Shown piece after piece: positions 53,867 to 63,214 of a stretch of DNA of 64,000 nt (position 1 is its first letter; each line of letters begins with the position of its first letter). A model generated the notes under the pieces. That model saw only the letters and a list, made by a program, of their open reading frames with translations, searched no databases and was not told the DNA's origin. A program made the position numbers and the translations under genes. This stretch comes from Ruegeria sp. HKCCA6707 (GTDB lineage: Bacteria > Pseudomonadota > Alphaproteobacteria > Rhodobacterales > Rhodobacteraceae). The stretch is taken from contig NZ_WQEG01000004.1 in assembly GCF_013033515.1 (NCBI RefSeq), forward strand, positions 370,898-434,897. Direction: 5' to 3'.

Positions 53867-54043
53867 CGATGGATTGGTCTCAAACCGATTATTGTGCGGC
53901 GGCAGAACGAAAATAAAGGCACGATCTGGGCACCTTCCGGTGGATGTAGAAAGATCATTGAGTTTCAGTGCTCTAACCATGATTTCTGCCGCAGCGAAGA
54001 TGTTATTCAGAAAAGGACGACATCACTGGCAGAAGAGCTCGGT
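53867..54043 (+). pseudogene. C-terminal remnant of an NRPS thioesterase
   Basis: The plus strand encodes a 58-residue stretch (WIGLKPIIVRRQ, GTIWAPSGGCRKIIEFQCSN, HDFCRSEDVI, then SLAEEL) closely parallel to the end of the thioesterase at 48.99-49.19 kb (IGVEPIVVRRKN, GTIWAPTDKSKKIIEFQCSH, HDFHRNEDIL, SLAEEL). There is no start codon or upstream thioesterase body. It is the leftover 3' end of a second such gene, or of a duplication, stranded between the metal operon and the VOC gene. Confidence 0.75.
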
Positions 54044-54098
54044 GGCCAGAATCCGATCTCGCGTCTCTGGGAATGGGTTTTCAGCTCAGAAGCGATTT

Positions 54099-54524
54099 TT
54101 AATCTTTGGCAAAGACTTGTTGATGAACCTCAATCACATTGCCTTCGGGATCGTGAAAGAACACTTGGCGCCACTCTTTCGCGAAAGTGGTTCCATAGTC
54201 TGAGTAGGGGATGTTGCGCCGATCCAGAATGCTGAGAAAGGTATCAAGATCATCTGTACGGAAGGCAATGTGCCCGCGTTCGACCGGGTTTATGACACGC
54301 TTATTCTTGAACGCGCCGCCAAAATCCCGTTCGGCAAGATGCATTTGCATGCTGCCTTCCGTAGCAAACCTGATCTTGCCGCTATAGCCAGCCTTTTCAT
54401 TCGACTGGGTGCGTGGGAAATTCGCTTGTGGGATGTCCGCGAGGCCAAGCACATCAGTGTAGAAGTCATGCATCCGATCAACATCGTCGGCCACCAAGTT
54501 GATATGGTGAAATTCAAGTTTCAT
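54099..54524 (-). CDS. VOC (glyoxalase/bleomycin-resistance) family protein, 141 aa
   Basis: Two betaalphabetabetabeta repeats: FHHINLVADDVDRMHDFYTDVLG (first metal-ligand His) and GHIAFRTDDLDTFLSILDRR (second), with Glu ligands likely in the MQMHLAE and HDPEGNVIEVHQQ stretches. The fold serves glyoxalases, dioxygenases and resistance proteins. Within a biosynthetic island it may act on the product or protect the host, but it could also be an unrelated housekeeping enzyme. Divergent from the large NRPS gene. Confidence 0.82.
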   Translation of the reverse strand: MKLEFHHINLVADDVDRMHDFYTDVLGLADIPQANFPRTQSNEKAGYSGKIRFATEGSMQMHLAERDFGGAFKNKRVINPVERGHIAFRTDDLDTFLSILDRRNIPYSDYGTTFAKEWRQVFFHDPEGNVIEVHQQVFAKD

Positions 54525-54720
54525 TGGCGGCCATCTTGCTTCGGGTTTTTCATCTTCTTCGGTTTTTTCGCATCACCTGTGCCAGGTTTGGAATATCGGT
54601 AGGTTGCCATTTAGAGCTTTGACAGCCTAACTTCTGCGAAAGAGCCAAAAAACAACAGATTCAGTCGTAAGAGCCCGGCAAATTCACTTTGATGAGGTAG
54701 TATCGTTGGGGAATGATGCG

Positions 54721-57700
54721 ATGACCGATGTAAAGGTGGTGCCTGAAGAAATTCGGGACACGCTCCATCAAATTTTGGCGGAGATCTTACAGGCATCACC
54801 AAGCGAAACCGAAACCTTGGTCGCGCAGGGCATGGATTCCGTTGATGCAGAGAATTTGCTTGAATCGCTTCAGGAGCTAGGATTCGACATCGAGTATGAG
54901 TTCCTGCTCGGCGACGCGACATTCGAAAGCCTGCTGGAGAGACTGACCGTTTCCGACAGGGCTGATCCTGATCCAGTACCGATGGCAACGCCACAAGAGG
55001 GACCCGTGCCGTTGACAGGCACACAATCCATCTGGGCTGAGCTGGAAAAAGAGGGCTGGAAGGACTGGGCAAATATCAGCCTTTGCCTCTCTATCCCTGA
55101 GAAGCTTGTCCCTGCCACCTGGCTTCCTGCAATGGTCCAGGCATTAGCGGATCGGAACGAAGCGCTTCGCATGGTGCTTCTCCGACCCGAACAGCCGAAC
55201 GATCCGCCACGCCAGATTGCTTTGCCCGAGTTTCAAATCCCTGTTGAAATGCGTGCCGCCCCCGTTCCTGATCAGTCGGTCACACGCGAAATTGAAGCTT
55301 TTGAAGGAACCCTTGTCTCGCCCTATGGGCCCTCGGCACGCGCACTGATTTTGCATTCGTCCGAAGGGCAGGATCGCCATTGGATCTGCTTAAGCATGCA
55401 CCACGTGTTCTCAGACCGGATCAGCATGCAAAGCCTCGAGAAGCAGTTCAAGCAGATGCTGCTTGAAGGTCGACTGAAAGCTGACTCAGGCGGCGATGAC
55501 AGCTTTACCACCTATGCAAACGCACGCGCCGAATTGGAGAGTGGTCCGAAAGCCGCCGCAAACCGAGACAAGTTAGAGCATCTGCTAGATGGCGCAGATA
55601 TTCGCGCCGAACGGCCAGCGCCGAAGCTGTCCAACTCTCTTGGATTGTCGCTTGGAGACTTGCCGACAACTGGCGTCCTGCACGGTGCAGAGACTCATGC
55701 AGTAGAAGCCTGTGCGCAAAGGTTGGAAACCACAGTGCCACTTTTGCTGCACGCGCTTTCCAGTGCTCTGATCACGCGACTGACCACGGGTGCGGAGCAC
55801 AGCCAAGACCGCCATCCGTTGCTTTGCCATGTCATTTCCAATCGACATCAGGTTCCGCAGCTCAAAAACACTGTCGGATGCCTTGATACCTCGGTACCTG
55901 TCGCACCGTTTCTGGGTGTTAGGGACACGCTGAAGGCCTATTGCGCAAGCACGCGTCACGCGTTCACCGAAGCAACAAAATTGATACCTGATCTTCCACG
56001 GGGATCTTGGTTGAATGCGCAGGACGGGGTGCCCAAGGGACCTGCGCTTATCGAAAGGGTTCCACATATCAATATCGTGCGTCGCCCACGGACTGAGAGC
56101 CCGGATATGGCAGCCCTTGATGTGAGAGAGCATACGGTGCGTCGCGCACAAAAGCCACGCTGGGGGCTTTTGCTTCGGGCTGAACTACCGCCCTCAGAAA
56201 AGTATGGCGCAAGCTTGTATTCTGAAACAGTTCAGGAAACGGGGCTGCGTCTCAGCGCCTTTTCCGAAGATCGTGATCTGGCCATTGCGGCGCATTATTG
56301 CCTGACGCAGTGCTTGCGATCCCTTATCGCGCTTACGCCCTCTGAACTGGAACAGCTGAGTGTTCACGAGCTTGTCGAACGTGTCGTCGAGAACGCCAGA
56401 TTTGCATCGCAGCAAGTCGCAAAGGCTGCGGCTTTGGTCGCCGATGCACCAACGCACCAGCCATTCATTTACGAGAAACTTATTGCGCGGCAACGGCGAT
56501 GGTACGTTCATGATGACAAGCTGAGGCTCGTGCGGGATCAGGACAATCGATTTGTCGGAACCGCTGCCAACCCGTTTCCCTTTACGCAACTAGATAAGTT
56601 GAAAGAGCGCACATACCTTGAGTCGCTCGGCGTTCCATTGCCAAATCTTTTGCACGTTCTTCCAAAGGCTGATCTTGCTCAATCGCTGCCAAGTATTGCG
56701 CCGGAGCTGCCGTGTCGGTTCGTTCTGAAACCCGTCGGTGCGGGCCATTCGTTTGGCGTAACCGTGGTGCGTGATGGTCTGGATTTAACGCGAAATGGCT
56801 CTCCATTTGATGTGCAGCGTGTGACTGCCGAACTGTCTGCGATGGCCGCGCAGGGAAGCTGTACCCACGAGGGCAAGGTTTACCCGTTCAACTTCTCAAC
56901 CATCCTGATCGAGGAATTGGTGGAAGACGCCTGCGGGTTCGATACTCCAACGGACTACAAAATCTTCATGATCGGGTCCGAGCTTTTGTGGATCCAGTTG
57001 CACTTCAAACAAGATGGTCACACTTGGGTGGCGTTTCTGGATGAGAACTTCCAGCTATTGGCTGAACCTGCGTGGGATCCGCGTACATGTTGGCGGACGC
57101 ATCGTGCCTTGGTTTGTATGGATCAGAAAATAGCGGATGCGCGCCGTCCGGAATGTTTGGATGACATCTTGGTCGAGTCCAGACGCCTTGCAGATCGCAT
57201 GAGAATATTTGTGCGGTTGGATTGGTATGCGGATGCAAGGCGTGGCCCCTTGATGGGTGAAATCACCACCTTCCCGCATATGCTCCAGCCGCGGACATTC
57301 TACACGGCATGGGCCAATTATCGGGTGCGTCGTCTTTGGCAGGAACCTGATGGTGTTGCGCCTGAAACCGCATATGGCGATGCGGTGGTGGGTCGGACCA
57401 AGGCGGTTCTGAATGGCGCGCCAGACCAGCCCCTTGGTGTGTCAGCGTTTTTGCCCGATCCTGATCGGTCGCTTTGGGCCAAGGGCGACAACATCAGTTT
57501 CACCGACCTCAGAGACTATGTGGACAAGTTTGACCTGACACCTTGGGGGGTCGCCGCAGGTGCGCGTGTGGCCTTGGTGCTTCCGAATGGAACCACGCTT
57601 TCCGGTGCGCTGCTGGCCGTGATGAACCGATATGTTGCTGTCCCGCTGGGGGCCGATGCGCCAGCGGAATTTCTTGCGACCCAGCTTGCCAACATGGAGG

Positions 57701-60700
57701 TTGAGGCGGCTGTGGTGCTTGCGGATACGGACGAGGCTGCTCAGTTGCGACTCGTGGCCAAGCAAATCCCGCACTTTCTTGTCATTGAGCTGGGAAACCA
57801 GCCTGGTGTGGCTTTGCCCGTGCCTAGCGGCAAACCATGTGAGGATCTGAGCGCGCCGGCACCGTTGCGCTTGGCGTCCGAGCCCGTCCTGTTGCTGTTA
57901 ACTTCGGGAACCACCGGGGCGCAAAAGACCGTTACGTTCAGCCTGGAAAAACTCATGCGTGCGGGCGCATTGATCGCCCAGTCTCTGGATCTTGCGCCGC
58001 ATGAAACAGGGTTGTCCGTTTTGCCGCTGCACCATGTCGGTGGAATTTCCTGCAATCTAGTAGCGCCGCTATTGTCTGGTGCCTCGATGCGGTTTCAAAC
58101 TGGCTTCGATCCTCACCGCTTTTTCGAAGAACTCGACGATTCGGATGGCATCAGTTGGGTTTATATGGTCCCAACGCTGTGGAATCAGGTTTTGGCCTAT
58201 GCGTCTGAACATCCAGAGCTGTCTCAAAACAAACCATGGCCAAAGTTGCGTGCGCTCCGTAATGCAGGGGCAGATTTGCCCCATGAGATGGCCGAAGACC
58301 TGTCAGCTCTTTTTGGTGACAACGTGCACGTCCTACCCACCTACGGAATGACCGAGGCAATGCCGATTGCCGCCCCGCCGCCGAGTTACCGACTTGAGAA
58401 ACCGGGCACCGTTGGCCCGGTCCTGCCCGATATGGAAGTCGAAATCGTAGATACCACCGCTGGCGCGCCGGACACCGTTCTTGAACCTGGTGAAATCGGT
58501 GAGATTACAGTGCGCGGGCCGAATGTGATCGACGGTTACGAAAATGAGGATCAGGCGCCAGACGACCCTTTTACCGGAAGGGGCTTTTTCCGAACCGGCG
58601 ATCTTGGGGAGTTCGCCGCGGATGGCTCAGGTTGGCTTAGCGTAAAAGGGCGGCTCAAGGAAGCCATAAACAGGGGTGGGAAAACGATATCTCCGTTGGA
58701 AATCGAAGCAACATTGCGGCGTTTCCCGGATTGGGCAGATATGAACGCCTCTTCTTCGCTTATGGTATTTCCGAGGGCACACAGTCTGCTGGGCGAAGAT
58801 GTGGCGCTCGCGGTGACGGACGACTTCGGCGATGTCGATCTCAAAACATTGAATGCGTGGGCAGCGAAGCAGCTGCCGCTCAACATGCTTCCGCAAACTC
58901 TTGTTTACGTCCAAGAGCTCCCGATGTCCGCGGCAGGTAAGCCGCTTAGAATGCGGCTATCACAGCAACTGAATGCTGTATGCGCACCTGCGGAAGCGGG
59001 GCAGTTGGAGACTTACGAATTGGGTAAGGACGGTCCGGTTTTGCGCGAAAGCACCAGTGCGCAGTCAGTGCCAGACCCACAGATGGCTGCCGATGGCCCT
59101 ATCTCGATCGAAAACGTCATCGACGTGATCCAACCTTATTTGCGCGCCAATGTGACGGTCACCGATGACACACACCTTGGTGATGTTGGTGTCAACTCTC
59201 TTGCTGCGTTGGAAATGGTGCTGGCGCTCAATGACCGTTTTGGCGCCGACCTGCCCACATGGGCAGTCAGTGATCACCCGACACCTCGTGCACTGTTGGC
59301 ACAGCTCAACCCGCAAGCCATTTCCGGTCAAACTGTTCTGCCTACGCTTTCACAGCACGCAAAGCGACCTCAGTCTTCAGACGGTGTCCGACGCGTCTTG
59401 TTCTTGCATGGCGAAGCGTCGGATGCCGATCTGGCCGAACGCAGCTTGCGAGCAACGTTCTGGGTCGACGGGCTTCGGGGCAAAATTGAATTCGTTTTCC
59501 TGGATGCGCCGCACCAGTGCTCTCCGAAACCCAACTTTCACGGGGCGGCTGTCGCCGCTGGCCTTTATACCAAGCCGATGTACCGAAGCTGGGGCGGTAT
59601 CGATGCAACGCGGCTGAACGAAAGCCTGGAGGTGGTGATGCGGGCCTTGGACGAGCTTGGGCCAATCCATGGTATCGCCGGTGTGTGCGATGGGGCTTTG
59701 GTTGCCGCCCTTGTTGCAGCCAGGCACTCCGAGCTTGGGGTCTTTATGAATTTCGCGTCTGGTCCTGTGTCAGAAAGCGCAGCGCAGCACGACTGGAAAG
59801 TCGAGACGCCAACGCTTCATTTGATTTCACCGCAAGACAGCCTGCACACCCTTGGCCAGTTGATGGAAGTCCCATCGCGGTGCGACCGCGCGGTCATTTT
59901 ACAGCACTCGTATGGCCATGCCCTGCCGCCGCTAAAGGGTGAGCTGAAGGGTGAAATAGAAGAAGCCATCGATCTTATCTTCGGGCAGGTATCGCGCGAT
60001 CCGGCAGCGGATCCGTTCGCGCGGCCGCTCTGCCAACCATCAGCAGAAATTTCTATTGAAGCCAAGCTGCCATCCGAATTCCAGTCCGAACAGAACGTCG
60101 CCGACCCCGAAACCAGAGTTCACGTCAAAGAGGCAATGGAAAAGATCTTGGGTCACGACGATTTCGGACCGTCTGATGACTTCTTTGAAAAGGGTGGCAA
60201 CTCGCTTTCGGCCATGGAGCTATCGCTGACGCTTGAGCAGACACTTGGCATCAAGCTTCCTTTGGAACTTTTCGCTTTGGAAAGTGCGTCGGTTGACCGT
60301 TTGGTACAGTCCATCGAACACTACAGAGCGAACAGCCCACAGGTGGCGCTTGTCCCGATGAACTCTTCAAACGCCGAACCTGTAATCTATGCGCTGCCGA
60401 CACTCGGTGGGCATTTGTCAGACTATTTGGCATTCAGCGATGCTATTGGCCCATATGCACAGCTTGTTGGCATTCGCTACGGTAAGCTGCTGTCGAACGC
60501 GCCGACCGAGCGCATTACGCTGGATGAAATGGCTCAAAGTGCTGCTGAAGTCGTTCTAAATCAGCCGCATAGAGGTCCTGTTTACCTCGTCGGTTTTTCC
60601 ATTGCAGGCATCTTTGCCTATGAAACGGCGCGCACGCTCATGGCAGCTGGTCAGCCTGTTACCTTGCTTTTGATCGATGCAGAGCCCGTGGTTGAAAGAG

Positions 60701-61032
60701 GTTTGCGGTTCAAGGTGAAACAAGCGCTTCGACGGACACCGGTTCAACTGTTGCGCAAGCCAAATCGCAACCCGCATCTGCGAGATGTAAATCATGACTT
60801 GAGAAGTCAGTTGGTTGAGTGGAAGCCACACCCCATCGATCTTAAAACCGTTCTGTTTTGCGCCGAAGACGGGCCAATCAAATCCGCAGGCGTTTCCATG
60901 TGGACAGAGGCCGTCGGCGGACAGATTGTCCTTAAAACCATGCAAGGTGGTCACACCGGAATTTGGTCGGCGGATATCGCTCAGGTTGTTGCCAATAGTC
61001 TCGCAAATGAATTTGATTGGACAGCTTCATGA
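54721..61032 (+). CDS. NRPS megasynthase T-C-ATPgrasp-AMP ligase-T-FSH1-T-TE, 2103 aa
   Basis: Domains in order: carrier (Ser40 in QGMDSVDAE); condensation-like (~95-520) whose motif reads HHVFSDR (H227), Arg replacing the usual Gly; a TupA-like ATP-grasp domain (~580-865) with FVLKPVGAGHSFGVTVV, DYKIFMIG and the metal-binding GEITTFPHM; an AMP-forming ligase (~900-1415) with LLLLTSGTTGAQKT, LPTYGMTEAM, FFRTGDLG and SAAGKPLR, built like acyl-CoA ligases (HHVGG motif) without the amino-acid-binding Asp; carrier (Ser1493 in GVNSLAALE); FSH1-like hydrolase (~1555-1755) with Cys1656 in GVCDGA, and ISPQDS and SYGHALPP supplying Asp and His; carrier (Ser1828 in GGNSLSAME); thioesterase (Ser1960 in GFSIAG). 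Start ATG 54721 follows GGGGA. I know of no described synthetase with this order. Confidence 0.88.
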   Translation: MTDVKVVPEEIRDTLHQILAEILQASPSETETLVAQGMDSVDAENLLESLQELGFDIEYEFLLGDATFESLLERLTVSDRADPDPVPMATPQEGPVPLTGTQSIWAELEKEGWKDWANISLCLSIPEKLVPATWLPAMVQALADRNEALRMVLLRPEQPNDPPRQIALPEFQIPVEMRAAPVPDQSVTREIEAFEGTLVSPYGPSARALILHSSEGQDRHWICLSMHHVFSDRISMQSLEKQFKQMLLEGRLKADSGGDDSFTTYANARAELESGPKAAANRDKLEHLLDGADIRAERPAPKLSNSLGLSLGDLPTTGVLHGAETHAVEACAQRLETTVPLLLHALSSALITRLTTGAEHSQDRHPLLCHVISNRHQVPQLKNTVGCLDTSVPVAPFLGVRDTLKAYCASTRHAFTEATKLIPDLPRGSWLNAQDGVPKGPALIERVPHINIVRRPRTESPDMAALDVREHTVRRAQKPRWGLLLRAELPPSEKYGASLYSETVQETGLRLSAFSEDRDLAIAAHYCLTQCLRSLIALTPSELEQLSVHELVERVVENARFASQQVAKAAALVADAPTHQPFIYEKLIARQRRWYVHDDKLRLVRDQDNRFVGTAANPFPFTQLDKLKERTYLESLGVPLPNLLHVLPKADLAQSLPSIAPELPCRFVLKPVGAGHSFGVTVVRDGLDLTRNGSPFDVQRVTAELSAMAAQGSCTHEGKVYPFNFSTILIEELVEDACGFDTPTDYKIFMIGSELLWIQLHFKQDGHTWVAFLDENFQLLAEPAWDPRTCWRTHRALVCMDQKIADARRPECLDDILVESRRLADRMRIFVRLDWYADARRGPLMGEITTFPHMLQPRTFYTAWANYRVRRLWQEPDGVAPETAYGDAVVGRTKAVLNGAPDQPLGVSAFLPDPDRSLWAKGDNISFTDLRDYVDKFDLTPWGVAAGARVALVLPNGTTLSGALLAVMNRYVAVPLGADAPAEFLATQLANMEVEAAVVLADTDEAAQLRLVAKQIPHFLVIELGNQPGVALPVPSGKPCEDLSAPAPLRLASEPVLLLLTSGTTGAQKTVTFSLEKLMRAGALIAQSLDLAPHETGLSVLPLHHVGGISCNLVAPLLSGASMRFQTGFDPHRFFEELDDSDGISWVYMVPTLWNQVLAYASEHPELSQNKPWPKLRALRNAGADLPHEMAEDLSALFGDNVHVLPTYGMTEAMPIAAPPPSYRLEKPGTVGPVLPDMEVEIVDTTAGAPDTVLEPGEIGEITVRGPNVIDGYENEDQAPDDPFTGRGFFRTGDLGEFAADGSGWLSVKGRLKEAINRGGKTISPLEIEATLRRFPDWADMNASSSLMVFPRAHSLLGEDVALAVTDDFGDVDLKTLNAWAAKQLPLNMLPQTLVYVQELPMSAAGKPLRMRLSQQLNAVCAPAEAGQLETYELGKDGPVLRESTSAQSVPDPQMAADGPISIENVIDVIQPYLRANVTVTDDTHLGDVGVNSLAALEMVLALNDRFGADLPTWAVSDHPTPRALLAQLNPQAISGQTVLPTLSQHAKRPQSSDGVRRVLFLHGEASDADLAERSLRATFWVDGLRGKIEFVFLDAPHQCSPKPNFHGAAVAAGLYTKPMYRSWGGIDATRLNESLEVVMRALDELGPIHGIAGVCDGALVAALVAARHSELGVFMNFASGPVSESAAQHDWKVETPTLHLISPQDSLHTLGQLMEVPSRCDRAVILQHSYGHALPPLKGELKGEIEEAIDLIFGQVSRDPAADPFARPLCQPSAEISIEAKLPSEFQSEQNVADPETRVHVKEAMEKILGHDDFGPSDDFFEKGGNSLSAMELSLTLEQTLGIKLPLELFALESASVDRLVQSIEHYRANSPQVALVPMNSSNAEPVIYALPTLGGHLSDYLAFSDAIGPYAQLVGIRYGKLLSNAPTERITLDEMAQSAAEVVLNQPHRGPVYLVGFSIAGIFAYETARTLMAAGQPVTLLLIDAEPVVERGLRFKVKQALRRTPVQLLRKPNRNPHLRDVNHDLRSQLVEWKPHPIDLKTVLFCAEDGPIKSAGVSMWTEAVGGQIVLKTMQGGHTGIWSADIAQVVANSLANEFDWTAS

Positions 61033-61100
61033 ACGAAGCCCCTGGTCCGGGATATTTCGTGGACTGACTGGCTGTCGGGCTACTTTTTGATTTCTGCAAA

Positions 61101-61478
61101 CTATGCGGAAATTTTTTGCCGCCCCAAAAGTCTGAGAACTGTATTTCGACCAAATCGCAAAACGGGGTAAAGCACACGGCTCATAGTCGGTGATCGAAAC
61201 ACCAACGCATTTAGGCGATTGAACAGGCCGCTTCTCGTGGACAGTAGCGCCAATCGATGAATACATTCAGCGCCATGATAATAGTCACCGTTAAATAAAA
61301 GAACCATACCGTCGTCCAGATCAAGGCCCTTGGCCAAGATCTGTTCAACGACATCGCCACCATTCCGTGCATCTACTAGATTGACAGGTCCTATCGCCTC
61401 TTTGAGCCGCACCATCGCAACATAGCGCGAGCAGAATGGGCAATCTCCATCGTAGATCAAGACCGTTTCATCAGTCAC
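61101..61478 (-). CDS. DCC family (DUF393) thiol-oxidoreductase-like protein, 125 aa
   Basis: Thioredoxin-like DCC protein named for its N-terminal motif, here YDGDCPFCSRYV (residues ~9-20) with a CxxC. Length and C-terminal LYPVLRFGRNTVLRLLG fit the family. It overlaps the membrane protein gene by four bases, and DCC proteins often pair with HTTM-type membrane proteins. Its role here is unknown; oxidation or transfer chemistry at the membrane is possible. Confidence 0.85.
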   Translation of the reverse strand: MTDETVLIYDGDCPFCSRYVAMVRLKEAIGPVNLVDARNGGDVVEQILAKGLDLDDGMVLLFNGDYYHGAECIHRLALLSTRSGLFNRLNALVFRSPTMSRVLYPVLRFGRNTVLRLLGRQKISA

Positions 61479-63055
61479 AGCGGAATCTCGACTTTTCCAG
61501 CGTCTTCACGGCGAATCTCCTGTATGGTTTCACCATTAAACCACGTCGTTACACCGATTATCTGAACTTCGCGGATCAGCTCCTGCCCAACATAGACCGG
61601 AAGTTCATCTGACCAAGGGTATGTCCAGAATTGAGGTGGCGGTTGCAATGCGCTCCACCATGGTTTGCACATGCAGCCGTCATTCCAGTTTGCAATGTAT
61701 TCGCGCAGTAAGTCGTGAAAAATCTCGATGCGTTCCTCGTTCCCTGGTTTTTCGGCGGCACGTTCTGTTTCGATGGCAAAAATCTCATCGGGCGTTTTGG
61801 CGTCTTGAACGGCACGTGCGACGTCAAGATCACTGCTTGCACCATAGGGCCCTGCCAAAGTTGCGCGGTCAGGAAACAGATAACCGAAGAACGAGAACTT
61901 CATGTTATCGTCGTAAGGCTGGAAAAATTTGGGCGGAAGCTGATACATCTGCCCGCTTTGACCCACAGCTAAGAAGCGGGTCACGTAAGACATTCCAGTA
62001 TCAAACCAAGCCAATCGCGAAGGATCGCTCCATATCGGTGTCAGTATGATCAGAGGGATCGATACTATGGTAGCCCACATCGAATATGGTGAAGTTTCGG
62101 GTGATCTGACGTGCCGCAAAAGCAGATAGACGAACAAAAGGTCCATCACCATCCAGGTCCAGAATAGGAAGCCGAAAATCACGAATACGCCTAGGTGGAA
62201 TAAAATAGCCGCCGCAATCAGCAACAATGTCACCCACCGATTAACGGCCATTAACAGGAAACCTAGTTCAAACAACAACACGAACCAGATCATTAGCCAG
62301 CTAAAGTGCCCCACGAACCCTGCAAAACTGGTTACGGTCTCTACCGGAAGCCAGTTTGTAAAACCATGTCCGTACGCGCTGTATATTGCATTTTGCACAT
62401 GCGCGAATTGCGTCCAATCCAGCATGAACTTACCGTAGCCCGGATACCAATACCGACCGGCGATCAGGCACGCAAGCAGCAGTAGTGCGTCTTTGCGTCG
62501 TATGGGCAATCCCGCGCCACGCAAAACTTGCCAGACCACGATCAGACAAACACCTTCAAGTAGCAAAAGTTTGTGTGGCAATACAGGTCCACCGATTGCA
62601 GGCACCGATATTTGATGTGCCAGCGCGTAGGCGAGCACGACAAATGGCAGAAGAAAAATGGGCCACCTGTATGACGCGACCAGGAATGCCAGGATCAGCA
62701 ACCTATCGATGATAAAGGCCTGCCCGTGCGCATGGTTCGGCCCCAAAGTCACCAGCCACCAGGCCAGCATTCCGGCAACGCCGATAGAAAACACACGCCA
62801 CCCAGACTCTAACTCTTCTTCGGTCCATGGGCGCCTCATCGGTTTGAATAAAATCACCAGCGCAAACAACGAAACTGCGCCGATTGTGGCCACCCAACTT
62901 GAGGTCAGAAATGCAAGCGCAACAGAGACGCTCTTGTATTGCCCGGTCGTCAACGGAGTCGTGTGGTCAAGCCACTGATCCAGAAAAACGAAAGCTGCGA
63001 GCAACGAAAGAAGCCGCACACCAAGTCCGATGGGTTCTGAGACGAGTGTCTTCAA
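61475..63055 (-). CDS. HTTM/vitamin-K-carboxylase-like membrane protein, 526 aa
   Basis: About ten hydrophobic segments in the first ~350 residues, then a ~170-residue soluble tail with Cys and Trp (WNDGCMCKPWWSAL). The layout, and its coupling to the DCC gene, fit the HTTM (gamma-carboxylase-like transmembrane) group. Residues such as RYWYPGYGKFMLDW and the LGPNHAHGQ loop are candidate conserved spots. It is the upstream gene of the pair and lies at the right end of the island. The family call needs a profile search. Confidence 0.65.
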   Translation of the reverse strand: MKTLVSEPIGLGVRLLSLLAAFVFLDQWLDHTTPLTTGQYKSVSVALAFLTSSWVATIGAVSLFALVILFKPMRRPWTEEELESGWRVFSIGVAGMLAWWLVTLGPNHAHGQAFIIDRLLILAFLVASYRWPIFLLPFVVLAYALAHQISVPAIGGPVLPHKLLLLEGVCLIVVWQVLRGAGLPIRRKDALLLLACLIAGRYWYPGYGKFMLDWTQFAHVQNAIYSAYGHGFTNWLPVETVTSFAGFVGHFSWLMIWFVLLFELGFLLMAVNRWVTLLLIAAAILFHLGVFVIFGFLFWTWMVMDLLFVYLLLRHVRSPETSPYSMWATIVSIPLIILTPIWSDPSRLAWFDTGMSYVTRFLAVGQSGQMYQLPPKFFQPYDDNMKFSFFGYLFPDRATLAGPYGASSDLDVARAVQDAKTPDEIFAIETERAAEKPGNEERIEIFHDLLREYIANWNDGCMCKPWWSALQPPPQFWTYPWSDELPVYVGQELIREVQIIGVTTWFNGETIQEIRREDAGKVEIPL

Positions 63056-63132
63056 CTAGCGCTTAATCCTCTGGTGACAGAAATCCATACTAAGATGCTT
63101 GAGACTCAATTCAAATCCTCAATTTCCTAACA

Positions 63133-63155
63133 GGATCTGTTGCAAACTTTGATCC
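63133..63155. repeat. Isolated IS6-type terminal repeat
   Basis: A copy of GGATCTGTTGCAAACTTTGA begins here, matching the ends at 23716 and 35375. No transposase coding sequence is attached in the next 60 bases, so it is an orphan end, separate from the repeat at 63215. Confidence 0.55.
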
Positions 63156-63214
63156 GTTGGCACCCAGTTACAGGCGGATGAGTGACTTTCGGTATTAACT
63201 GATTGAAAGCCAGA

